A DNA stretch of 44,336 nucleotides from an uncultured Campylobacter sp. (lineage in GTDB: Bacteria; Campylobacterota; Campylobacteria; Campylobacterales; Campylobacteraceae), in NCBI RefSeq assembly GCF_938039205.1, contig NZ_CALHVM010000009.1, positions 1 through 44,336 on the forward strand, given 5' to 3'. Positions 1-7,596 of this stretch are shown here, in pieces. The position numbers and the translations under genes were made by a program. Each line of letters starts with the position of its first letter. Within the stretch, counting starts at the first letter, position 1. The notes under the pieces are model-generated. The model saw only the letters and a list, made by a program, of their open reading frames with translations. It did not search any database and was not told where the DNA came from.

Positions 1-71
1 GGTGAAAGGATTCGAACCTTCGGCCCTCTGGTCCCAAACCAGATGCGCTAACCAGCCTGCGCTACACCCCG
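1..71 (-). tRNA. tRNA-Pro (UGG), 3' end cut by window edge
   Basis: Read on the minus strand, the sequence folds as a tRNA starting CGGGGTG at position 71. The anticodon loop TTTGGGA holds a UGG anticodon, and the T arm GGTTCGAATCC is present. The 3' half of the acceptor stem continues as CACC and then leaves the window, so the last few bases and CCA are missing. It decodes proline CCN codons. Confidence 0.93.
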
Positions 72-108
72 AGGCATTGCGAGTTTAGCCTACTTATTGA
101 AAAGGCGC

Positions 109-114
109 ATTGTA
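109..114 (-). promoter_or_regulatory. -10 box for tRNA-Pro
   Basis: The minus strand reads TTTTTTTGGCTACAAT, a T-rich stretch followed by a TGGC-extended -10 (TACAAT), about 38 bases before the tRNA. This is the usual Campylobacter sigma-70 promoter form, which relies on an extended -10 rather than a -35. Confidence 0.55.
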
Positions 115-138
115 GCCAAAAAAATACGCTATGTCAAG

Positions 139-186
139 AAAAATAAGCTTAAATTTGAAAATTTGCGAAAATTTTCAAATTTAAGC
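139..186 (-). terminator. Perfect 18-bp hairpin at the MATE gene stop codon
   Basis: Arms 147-164 and 169-186 are exact reverse complements around a 4-base loop (TCGC on the minus strand). On the minus strand the hairpin is followed by TTATTTTTCTT, so it can act as an intrinsic terminator for the MATE gene, whose TAA at 181-183 lies inside the right arm. The stem is mostly AT (core AAATTTGAAAATTT), so termination strength is uncertain. Confidence 0.6.
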
Positions 187-1506
187 CGTGCAAATTCGGC
201 TAAGAACAAATTTGGTATAAAAGAAAAAAGTTAGCCCGATCAGCCAAACATTAAAAAACATCGCCTTAAAAATATCTTGCAACTCGCCGCCAAAAACATC
301 GGCTACAAGCGAGTAGAGCGCCATTTGTAGCACTATCTGGCGAGTAAAATTTAAAACAAAAACCGCCGCGGGCCTTTTTACGCCTTGAAGCGTCGAGCCG
401 GAGAGGTTTATGAGCGCGTAGCCTATAAACGCTAGCGAATTTACGGCAAAATAACCCCTTGCTGCACTCACGACCTCAGGCGTCTCGTCAAAAAACCCAA
501 CCAAAATCCCGCCGAGCCCAAGGCAAAAAGCCGCCGCAAAAATGCAGTAAACCGCCAAAAATTTGACCGCATAGGCGTAGCATCCGCGCACTCTAGCGTA
601 TTCGCGTGCGCCGAAGTTTTGCGACACGATACCCAGCACCGCCGATGCGATGCCCGTCGTGGGCAGCATAACGATCTGCTCGATACGAAGAGCTAGCCCA
701 TAGCCTGCGACCACTTGCGTGCCGTAGCGGCTGATAAAATGCATGAGCACGAGCCCGCCAAGCGACATCGAGAGGTAGTTTAGGCACGCTGGCAAGGCTT
801 GGGCTAAAATTTTGCTGTAGATGGCGAGTTCGGGCGCAAATGAGCGTAAATTTAAAAAATTTATCATGCCGGTTTTTGCAACCTTGACGCCTAAAAATAA
901 CGAGCCTAAAAGCTGCACCGAAGCCGTCGCCAGCGCTATCCCGCCGATACCCAGTCCACAAAAATCCACATAAAAAAAGCAAAAGCCCAAATTTATAAAA
1001 AGTCCCGCAAAAAGCCAGTTTCGCAGGCTCTTCGTATCGCCCGTAGCCACCAGCACGCCGTTTAGCGATTTGATGAGCAAGAAAAATGGCGAGGCAAGAA
1101 ATATCACGCGGTTATACGCCATGGCTTCGCGTAAAAACTCCTCGTTCGCGCCTAAAATTTTAAGCAAATGCGGCGTAAAAATAAAGCCCGAAAGCCCCAT
1201 AAAAAGCGCGCAAAGAAACACGAAAAATACGCCTTTTGCGGCGTAAATTTTAGCGAGTTTTTCTTTGCCGCCGCCAAGTGCGTTGCCCACAAGCGCCGTT
1301 AGCGCCGAGCCAAAGCCAAGCCCAACGCCAACGACGCTGATGTAGAGTAAAAAACTCATCGAAAAGCCCGCCAGCGCCTGAGTCGATATGCGCGCGGCAA
1401 AAAACACGCCCGTCACGTTATAAAGCGTGTTAAAACTCATCGCGACGCCCGCGGGCGCGGCTAGGCGCAGCACGAGCTTGTTTACGGGCTCTTTTGTGAG
1501 GTTCAC
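181..1506 (-). CDS. MATE family multidrug/toxin exporter
   Basis: A 441-residue integral inner-membrane protein with about 12 hydrophobic segments in two similar halves, the normal length and layout for MATE Na+/H+ antiporters that export cationic drugs. The N-terminus (KEPVNKLVLRLAAPAGVAMS) resembles the family's usual entry into TM1, and an LPTTGIAS-type segment sits in the second half. The start is GTG at 1504-1506, which overlaps the stop of the upstream alkD-like gene in a GTGA overlap, suggesting translational coupling. The 3' end is closed by a long perfect hairpin. The substrate cannot be told from sequence. Confidence 0.88.
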   Translation of the reverse strand: MNLTKEPVNKLVLRLAAPAGVAMSFNTLYNVTGVFFAARISTQALAGFSMSFLLYISVVGVGLGFGSALTALVGNALGGGKEKLAKIYAAKGVFFVFLCALFMGLSGFIFTPHLLKILGANEEFLREAMAYNRVIFLASPFFLLIKSLNGVLVATGDTKSLRNWLFAGLFINLGFCFFYVDFCGLGIGGIALATASVQLLGSLFLGVKVAKTGMINFLNLRSFAPELAIYSKILAQALPACLNYLSMSLGGLVLMHFISRYGTQVVAGYGLALRIEQIVMLPTTGIASAVLGIVSQNFGAREYARVRGCYAYAVKFLAVYCIFAAAFCLGLGGILVGFFDETPEVVSAARGYFAVNSLAFIGYALINLSGSTLQGVKRPAAVFVLNFTRQIVLQMALYSLVADVFGGELQDIFKAMFFNVWLIGLTFFFYTKFVLSRICTA

Positions 1507-2171
1507 TTGATTTTGAGCTCCAAAAGCGCGTCTTTTACGTCTTTTGACACGCGGTAGCTGTCGCGGATCTTTGAGATCGTTTTGTTGTGGGTAAATTTAT
1601 TCAGTCGCCCGCTCTCTAGCAGCTCTCGCCCCGCGCCGTCAAATTTGATAAAAACCTCGGCTAAACACAAAGCAGCCGCCATTTGCACGTAGTAGCGCTC
1701 GTCTTTTTCCTCGGCGCAAATTTCAAAAAACCGCTCCAGCGAAAGCGCGTTAAAATTGCGCATAAAATAAACGTAGAAAAATCGCTTTTCGTATTCCAAA
1801 TTTGAGCCTAGAGCCTGCTTTAGCAGCGCATCTACGTAGCGCGGATCGCTAAATTTAGGCTCAAAGCCGTCCGTCACCGCCCAGTTTGGCATCGTTTTGA
1901 TAAACTCGCTCGCTAGCTTAAATTTAGCTTCGTCGTCTTTTACGAGCATTATCAAAAAGCCCTTTAGCATGAACTCCTCGTGAAAAAAGGGCTCGTATTC
2001 GGCGATCTGCTTTAGATTTAACCGAGCGAAATTTCGCTTTGCCAGACGTCTTAGCTCGGGAGTTTTTACGCCTAAAATTTCGGGGCTTTTGATAAGTTTT
2101 TGCGAAAACGCCGCTAGCTTTTGGCTCCTAAGTCCCTCCAAAATCTCTAAAAATTCGCCTTTTACGTCCAC
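1503..2171 (-). CDS. DNA alkylation repair protein, AlkD-like HEAT-repeat glycosylase
   Basis: Helical-repeat protein of about 222 residues matching the DNA alkylation repair (AlkC/AlkD) family, which excises N3- and N7-alkylpurines. The NWAVTDGF segment carries the Trp-x3-Asp pair expected near the active site, and Arg-rich helices follow (KRFFYVYFMRNF). I place the start at the GTG at 2169-2171 because AAAGGAG lies five bases upstream. A longer in-frame GTG at 2201 would add 10 residues but has a weaker ribosome site. The gene overlaps the MATE gene by a GTGA. Family assignment is firm; substrate range is inferred. Confidence 0.85.
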   Translation of the reverse strand: MDVKGEFLEILEGLRSQKLAAFSQKLIKSPEILGVKTPELRRLAKRNFARLNLKQIAEYEPFFHEEFMLKGFLIMLVKDDEAKFKLASEFIKTMPNWAVTDGFEPKFSDPRYVDALLKQALGSNLEYEKRFFYVYFMRNFNALSLERFFEICAEEKDERYYVQMAAALCLAEVFIKFDGAGRELLESGRLNKFTHNKTISKIRDSYRVSKDVKDALLELKIK

Positions 2172-2290
2172 GCTAGCTCCTTTGCTTTTTAAATTTACCA
2201 CTCAAATTCGTCCCTGCCTAAATTTAACGCCTCAAAAAACAAAGCCGAAGCGTCAAATTTGCCGCCCTGCGCGCCCAAAAGCAAATTTAA

Positions 2291-2315
2291 AGGCTCAAAT
2301 TTTACTTTTGAGCCT
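2291..2315 (-). terminator. Possible terminator at the end of the TerC gene
   Basis: AGGCTCAAA (2291-2299) and TTTGAGCCT (2307-2315) form a 9-bp hairpin overlapping the TerC stop codon. On the minus strand it is followed by TTAAATTT rather than a clean T run, so it is a weak candidate. Confidence 0.4.
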
Positions 2316-3039
2316 CTTTTGCGCGTTTTGCCGACTTTTTGCGAGCGTAGATATTGATGAGCTCCACGCCCAGAGAAAACGCCATCGCAAAGTAAACGTA
2401 GCCCTTAGGCACGTGCATACCGAGCCCCTCGCCCACTAGCGTAAAGCCGATCAGGATCAAGAACGCAAGTGCTAGAATCTTGATCGTCGGGTTATTATCG
2501 ACAAAATTTGAAATGCCCTTAGACGCGAACATCATCACGCCCACTGCAAGTATCACTGCTAAAATCATGATCTCGATGTGGTTTGCCATGCCCACTGCGG
2601 TGATGACGCTATCGAGCGAAAAGACGATGTCAAGCACGGCGATCTCTGCGATAACGACCCAAAAACTCGCATGCCCTTTGCTCGCCGAGTGCTCCTCGTG
2701 CTCGCCGCTGACGCTTGAGTGGATCTCGAGCGTGGACTTACCGATGAGAAAAAGCCCGCCCAAAATCAGTACCAAATCGCGCCCTGTGATCGTAAAATCA
2801 AACACGCTAAATAGCGGCTTGGTAAGCTTCATAATCCAAAATAACGAAAGCAGTAGCGCAATCCTCGTTAGCATCGCGAGCGAAAGCCCTAAAATGCGGC
2901 CTTTGTCGCGCTGCTCGGGCGGTAGCTTGCCGACTAGGATCGCGATAAATATGATGTTATCGATACCGAGCACGATCTCAAGCCCCGTTAGCGTCACGAG
3001 CGACAGCCACGCCTCGGGCGAAAAAATCCAATCGAACAT
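2302..3039 (-). CDS. TerC family inner-membrane protein (metal exporter type)
   Basis: A 245-residue protein with about seven membrane segments. The two TerC signature repeats are visible: GLEIVLGIDNIIFIAIL near residues 19-35 and LDIVFSLDSVITAVG near residues 135-149, each with an Asp inside a membrane helix. A histidine/glutamate-rich loop (SGEHEEHSASKGH) lies between the halves and may bind metal. TerC relatives such as E. coli Alx and Bacillus MeeF/MeeY export Mn2+ or help metalate secreted enzymes, so Mn2+ efflux is the likeliest role, by inference. The gene has its own promoter and is preceded by AAAAAGGAAAAA. Confidence 0.85.
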   Translation of the reverse strand: MFDWIFSPEAWLSLVTLTGLEIVLGIDNIIFIAILVGKLPPEQRDKGRILGLSLAMLTRIALLLSLFWIMKLTKPLFSVFDFTITGRDLVLILGGLFLIGKSTLEIHSSVSGEHEEHSASKGHASFWVVIAEIAVLDIVFSLDSVITAVGMANHIEIMILAVILAVGVMMFASKGISNFVDNNPTIKILALAFLILIGFTLVGEGLGMHVPKGYVYFAMAFSLGVELINIYARKKSAKRAKEAQK

Positions 3040-3068
3040 TTTTTTCCTTTTTTATAAATTAGGGCGCG

Positions 3069-3074
3069 ATTATA
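3069..3074 (-). promoter_or_regulatory. -10 box for the TerC gene
   Basis: The minus strand reads GTTTTGGCTATAAT, a perfect TATAAT 30 bases before the start codon, with a strong AAAAAGGAAAAA ribosome site between. No clear -35 is seen, as usual in Campylobacter. The remaining spacer up to tRNA-Glu (about 3075-3334) holds only AAATTT-rich DNA and one AAATTTGACGC motif at 3176-3186. Confidence 0.6.
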
Positions 3075-3334
3075 GCCAAAACGGGTTTAAATTTGATTGA
3101 GCGAGCGGGAATGGGCGTTTCGGGATCAAATTTTGCGATTAAATTTGGCTGGCTTTGTTTATTTGGCGGAGATTAAAATTTGACGCAATGAAATTTGGGT
3201 TTACAAAATACGGCGCAAACGGTTTTGAGGTTAAATTTTAGAAAATCCGAATTTAAGAAAAATTATATTTAGATAAAGGGCGTTTAAGCGATAAGCGGAT
3301 AAAATTAAAATCTTTTGTGAAATTTAAAATGAAG

Positions 3335-3409
3335 TGGTGACCCCTACGAGACTCGAACTCGTGTTACCGCCGTGAAAGGGCGATGTCCTAACCGCTAGAC
3401 GAAGGGGCC
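3335..3409 (-). tRNA. tRNA-Glu (UUC)
   Basis: The minus strand folds into a complete cloverleaf: acceptor GGCCCCT pairing with the 3' end before an encoded CCA (3335-3337), D arm GTCTAGCGGTTAGGAC, anticodon loop CTTTCAC with a UUC anticodon, and T arm ACGAGTTCGAGTCTCGT. It decodes glutamate codons. Confidence 0.96.
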
Positions 3410-3478
3410 ACAAATTAGCGGAAATGGGATTTTACATTAAAGATAATAAAAAATAGCTTAAACCAAGGATAAAAAATC

Positions 3479-3958
3479 ATGAAAAAATTTTCTAAATTTG
3501 CTTTAGCTGCGCTCGCGTGCCTTGCATTTAGCGGTTGCGCTGCGCTGCAAAGCCAAAAATCATCAGACAAATTTACCGTCACCATCCTCACTCCGCCGCT
3601 AAAAATCAACGACGTAGGCTTCCTGCATAAAAACGCAAATCAGCTAAATTTGCAAATTTATAGCTCTGGCGTAAATACGGTAAATCTCAAAATAAACGAC
3701 AAAATTTGCATGAACGGCGCATGTTTTGAGAAAAAAGAATTTAACAAAAAGTTCTTTTTAGAGGAGAGATACGACGACTTTTTCGCGGAAATTTTGGAGC
3801 GCAAGCCGCTGTATGACGGCATAAATGTAATGACAAATTCGTGCGGTTTTATACAAGATATAAGTAAATATTCAATAAAATACGAAGTTTGCGGTAAAAA
3901 TATCAGTTTTTTCGACGCTAAAAACCGCATAAAAATCATCATAAAAGAGCTTCAATGA
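3479..3958 (+). CDS. Small outer-membrane-type lipoprotein of unknown function
   Basis: A 159-residue protein with a lipoprotein signal: MKKF, a hydrophobic stretch, then lipobox AFSGC with the lipidated Cys near residue 20. The mature part has two Cys pairs (CMNGAC around residue 77, then SCGF and VCGKN), which may form disulfides in the periplasm. No recognised domain. AAGGAT precedes the start. Its TGA overlaps the nfo ATG in an ATGA, so it heads the lipoprotein-nfo-fadL-fadD-AAA operon. I do not recognise a function. Confidence 0.75.
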   Translation: MKKFSKFALAALACLAFSGCAALQSQKSSDKFTVTILTPPLKINDVGFLHKNANQLNLQIYSSGVNTVNLKINDKICMNGACFEKKEFNKKFFLEERYDDFFAEILERKPLYDGINVMTNSCGFIQDISKYSIKYEVCGKNISFFDAKNRIKIIIKELQ

Positions 3959-4794
3959 AATTTATCGGCGCGCACGTCAGCATCGCGGGCGGCGTAGAAA
4001 ACGCTCCGCTAAATGCGGCAAACATCGGCGCAAACGCCTTTGCGATGTTCGTCAAAAATCAGCGCCAATGGGAGGCCAAGCCGCTAACCCCAGAAAATAT
4101 CTCCAAATTTAAACAAAATTTAAAAGCCGCCGGCATCGAGCCAAGGCACGTTTTGCCGCACAACGGCTACCTTATAAATTTAGGCCATCCAAACCCAGAG
4201 CAGCGCCAAAAGTCTATCAACGCCTTTTTGGACGAAATTTACCGCGTAGAAGCGCTCGGTCTAGTGATGATAAATTTTCACCCGGGCTCGTATCTAAATG
4301 AAATTTCGCCCGAAATTTGCCTAGAAAATATCGCAAACTCGGTAAATTTCCTGTTAGAAAATAGCCAAAACGTAAAGCTAGTCATCGAAAACACCGCCGG
4401 CCAGGGCTCAAATTTGGGTTTCAAATTTGAACACCTAGCCTACATCATCAAACGCTGTACCGACAAAAGCAGGATCGGCGTGTGCCTCGATACCTGTCAT
4501 ACCTTTGCCGCGGGATACGATATCAGAGACGACTACGAGCGCGTGATGAGCGAATTTGACGAGATAGTCGGGCGCGAAATGCTGTGCGGTATGCATCTAA
4601 ACGATACGAAATTTGACCTAGCCAGTAAAAAGGATCGCCACGAGAGCCTAGGCAAAGGCTTTTTGGGCTTAAAAACATTTGAAAACATCATAGACGACCC
4701 CCGCACGGACGATATCCCACTAGTTTTAGAGACGATCGACGAAAGCATCTGGGCGGACGAGATAAAAATTTTAAGAAACTTTAAAGGAGAATAA
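3955..4794 (+). CDS. nfo: Endonuclease IV (deoxyribonuclease IV)
   Basis: A 279-residue AP endonuclease of the Nfo family, which cuts the backbone 5' of abasic sites in base-excision repair and uses three zinc ions. The metal-binding motifs are in order: GAHVSI, INFHPGSYL, LVIENTAGQGSNLG, CLDTCHTFAAGYD, MHLNDTK, a DRHESLGKG loop and LVLETID near the end. Length is standard. The start is coupled to the upstream lipoprotein by ATGA, and the next gene begins directly after its stop. A stress or repair role is established for the family; its co-transcription with lipid genes is unexplained. Confidence 0.97.
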   Translation: MKFIGAHVSIAGGVENAPLNAANIGANAFAMFVKNQRQWEAKPLTPENISKFKQNLKAAGIEPRHVLPHNGYLINLGHPNPEQRQKSINAFLDEIYRVEALGLVMINFHPGSYLNEISPEICLENIANSVNFLLENSQNVKLVIENTAGQGSNLGFKFEHLAYIIKRCTDKSRIGVCLDTCHTFAAGYDIRDDYERVMSEFDEIVGREMLCGMHLNDTKFDLASKKDRHESLGKGFLGLKTFENIIDDPRTDDIPLVLETIDESIWADEIKILRNFKGE

Positions 4795-6042
4795 ATGAGA
4801 AAATATATCGGCGTTTGCCTAGCGGCTTGCTGCTGCCTAAATGCGGCGGGCTTTAAAATCCCCGAGCAAAGCGGCGATAGCATCGCGCTTTTAAACTCAA
4901 ACGTCGCGACGAGCTTCGGCCCCGACGCAGCCTATAACAACCCGGCAAATATGATATTTCTAGACGGCGGACACTACCTCGAGAGCTCGCTAACCTACCT
5001 ACGCATGTCAAAGACGAAGTATAGGCACTATAACGGCGACAAACTCACCTCCAAAAGAGCGAACGCGCTCGTGCCTACGTTTCACTTCATAACGCCGCAG
5101 TTTGACGACTGGCGCTTTGGCCTATCAGTCGTCGTACCTGCGGGAATGTCGATGAGATGGGACGAAAGACTACCTAAGGCCACTTCTAAAAAATTTGATC
5201 TAAAAGTGATCGAGGTAAACCCTAGCGTCGCCTACGCGCTAACCGATAACATCGCGCTAGGCTTTGGCCTGCGCGCCGTTTACGCCAGAGGAGAGGCCGT
5301 GCAGGAGGTCTCAGGCGCCCTACCCGCCTCGCAGGATATCAAAGGCGACCGCATAAATTTCGGCTACAACGCGGCAATCACCTATAAACCTACTTCAAAT
5401 TTGAGCCTAGCGGCCACCTACCGCTCAAAAGTAAACATGAATCTAAAAGGCGACACGGGCATCAGCGCGCCGGCACACCCGATGGGGCTATTTCCTAACG
5501 GCTCATATAGCGGCAGCGCAAAGCTATCCGTACCGCTACCTGCGAGCTTAAATTTAGCCCTATCGTACAAAATCGCAAAAACGACGCTGTTATTTGACTT
5601 TGAAAGAACCTATTGGTCTGCGTGGAAAGAGCTTGACTTCAACTACCCTGGCGCCTCGGCCGCACACTATCGCAACCCGTTTTTTGCGGCATTTGACGCG
5701 CCTAAAAAGCGCGACTGGAAGGACAGCAACGCCTACCGCATCGGCGTAGCGCACGACGCGACGGACAAACTCCGCCTGATGGGCGCTGTTACGTTTGACG
5801 AGGCCGCATCCAGAGCCGACACCACGGGCTTTGACCTGCCAGATACCAAAGCCGTCATCTACGCAGCGGGCTTTAACTACAAATTTACAGACGCTTTGGA
5901 GCTGGGAGCTAGCTACTTCTACCAAGACAGAAAAGCGCGCGACGTGAGCTACTACTCAAACGCGTCGGGACTCTATCCAAACGGCAAATTTGAACGCGGT
6001 AACGCTCAGGCGATAAATTTGAACGTGAAATATAAATTTTAA
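4795..6042 (+). CDS. FadL/OmpP1/TodX-type outer-membrane hydrophobic-compound channel
   Basis: A 415-residue protein with a signal peptide ending around LNAAGF; the mature N-terminus GFKIPEQSGDS and the NPANM motif near residue 40 are typical of FadL plug domains. The rest alternates short beta strands and ends in a terminal Phe (NVKYKF), the outer-membrane insertion signal. FadL proteins bring long-chain fatty acids or other hydrophobic molecules across the outer membrane. AAGGAGA precedes an ATG directly abutting the nfo stop. The acyl-CoA ligase immediately downstream supports fatty acid as substrate; this is inference from context. Confidence 0.88.
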   Translation: MRKYIGVCLAACCCLNAAGFKIPEQSGDSIALLNSNVATSFGPDAAYNNPANMIFLDGGHYLESSLTYLRMSKTKYRHYNGDKLTSKRANALVPTFHFITPQFDDWRFGLSVVVPAGMSMRWDERLPKATSKKFDLKVIEVNPSVAYALTDNIALGFGLRAVYARGEAVQEVSGALPASQDIKGDRINFGYNAAITYKPTSNLSLAATYRSKVNMNLKGDTGISAPAHPMGLFPNGSYSGSAKLSVPLPASLNLALSYKIAKTTLLFDFERTYWSAWKELDFNYPGASAAHYRNPFFAAFDAPKKRDWKDSNAYRIGVAHDATDKLRLMGAVTFDEAASRADTTGFDLPDTKAVIYAAGFNYKFTDALELGASYFYQDRKARDVSYYSNASGLYPNGKFERGNAQAINLNVKYKF

Positions 6043-6051
6043 GGCCCAGTC

Positions 6052-7596
6052 ATGAACTACCCTTACGAAAATTTCGAGGATATGCTAAACGCCGCGGTCG
6101 ATAAAAACGGCGGCGGTATCGCGATCTATACAGAAACTAGCAAGATTAGCTACAATCAGCTACGCGCAGACGCCTTTACGCTGGCTGCGTTTTTGCAAGG
6201 CATGGGCGTAAAAAAAGGTGACCGAGTCGCGATGATAGTAAATAACTCGCCCGAGTTTATCGCTAGTTACTTTGCCATCACGCTACTTGGCGCCGTGGCA
6301 GTGCCGATAAATACCTTCTTAAAATACGAAGAATTTGAGTACATCATAAACGACTGCGGGGCAAAATTTCTCTTCGCCTCGGTCGAACTCGCAAAAGAGA
6401 TAAAAGGGCTAGATAGCAAAACGGCAATAAAAAAGATCGTCTGGATCGGCGATAGAGCCGAATTTGACGGAAACAATATCGCCTACGCGCACGCGCTAAA
6501 CTGCCGTATAGAGCTAAATTTGACCGACCGACCGAGTATCGACGACCTAGCCCACATCATCTACACATCAGGCACCACGGGCAAGCCAAAGGGCGCGATG
6601 ATCAGCTACCGCAACCTCATCTCAAACGTCCGGGGCGCGCACGAGGTCTTTCACGTACGCACGAAGGATAGATTTGCCGTGTTTTTGCCGATGTTTCACA
6701 GCTTTACTCTCACGGCGATGGTGCTGCTACCGATATTTTCGGCGTGTTCGCTTATTTTAGTAAAGTCCATTTTCCCGTTTTCAAACGTCCTAAAACAAGT
6801 CCTACTCAAACGCGCGACCGTATTTTTAGGCGTGCCCGCGATTTATACGGCTATCGGCAAGGCCAAAATCCCGTGGTATTTTCGCTGGTTTAACTGCATT
6901 AGGATTTTCATCAGCGGCGGAGCGCCTTTGGCCGAGCAGACTATCGCGGATTTTCGCGTCAAATTTCCGCGTGCGGTGCTGATAGAGGGCTACGGCCTTA
7001 GCGAATGCTCGCCTATCGTATCGGCAAATACGATGCAAAAACAAAAAATCTCAAGCGTCGGCTTGCCGCTGCCGGGCTACGAAGTAAAATGCATAAACGA
7101 CGAGATGATGGAGCTACCCGCAGGCGAGGTCGGCGAGCTCATCGTAAAAGGCGACTGCGTGATGCAGGGCTACCTAAATATGCCAGACGCTACCGACGAA
7201 ACGATCGTAAACGGCTGGCTGCGCACGGGCGATCTCGTTAAGATCGACGAGGAGGGCTATATCTTTATCGTAGACCGCAAAAAAGACCTCATCATCTCAA
7301 AGGGCATCAACATCTACCCGCGCGAGATCGAGGAGGTGCTATTTAAACTGCCCCAAGTCGAGGCAGCCGCCGTTATCGGCGTCAGAGATGAGCACGCAGA
7401 CGAGGAGGTCACGGCGTTTATCCAGTTTAAAGAAAACATGAGCCTGGACGAAAAAGATATCCGCGCGCACCTCAAAAAACACTTGGCGAATTTTAAAATT
7501 CCAAAGACGATTTATTTTAAAGACGAACTGCCTAAAAACGCGACGGGCAAGGTGCTCAAACGCGTTTTAAAAGAGCAGATAAAGGATGAAATTTAG
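6052..7596 (+). CDS. Long-chain acyl-CoA ligase / AMP-dependent synthetase (FadD-like)
   Basis: A 514-residue ANL-superfamily adenylate-forming enzyme. The AMP-binding P-loop YTSGTTGKPKGAM lies near residues 170-182, with GYGLSECSP (A5), the GWLRTGD motif (A7), DRKKDLIISKG (A8), and the C-terminal catalytic lysine in NATGKVLKR (A10). It should convert a fatty acid, ATP and CoA to acyl-CoA. Nine bases separate it from the fadL-like gene, so import and activation are probably linked. No beta-oxidation genes are in the window, so use for phospholipid synthesis or detoxification is as likely as catabolism. Confidence 0.88.
   Translation: MNYPYENFEDMLNAAVDKNGGGIAIYTETSKISYNQLRADAFTLAAFLQGMGVKKGDRVAMIVNNSPEFIASYFAITLLGAVAVPINTFLKYEEFEYIINDCGAKFLFASVELAKEIKGLDSKTAIKKIVWIGDRAEFDGNNIAYAHALNCRIELNLTDRPSIDDLAHIIYTSGTTGKPKGAMISYRNLISNVRGAHEVFHVRTKDRFAVFLPMFHSFTLTAMVLLPIFSACSLILVKSIFPFSNVLKQVLLKRATVFLGVPAIYTAIGKAKIPWYFRWFNCIRIFISGGAPLAEQTIADFRVKFPRAVLIEGYGLSECSPIVSANTMQKQKISSVGLPLPGYEVKCINDEMMELPAGEVGELIVKGDCVMQGYLNMPDATDETIVNGWLRTGDLVKIDEEGYIFIVDRKKDLIISKGINIYPREIEEVLFKLPQVEAAAVIGVRDEHADEEVTAFIQFKENMSLDEKDIRAHLKKHLANFKIPKTIYFKDELPKNATGKVLKRVLKEQIKDEI

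Noticed and set aside
2089..2439. Plus-strand open frame between alkD-like and TerC genes
   Set aside because: Antisense to two well-supported genes, with no ribosome site.
1..3409. tRNA-associated genomic island or attachment site
   Set aside because: Two tRNA genes are present, but no integrase, no repeat of a tRNA 3' end and no change in gene character nearby.
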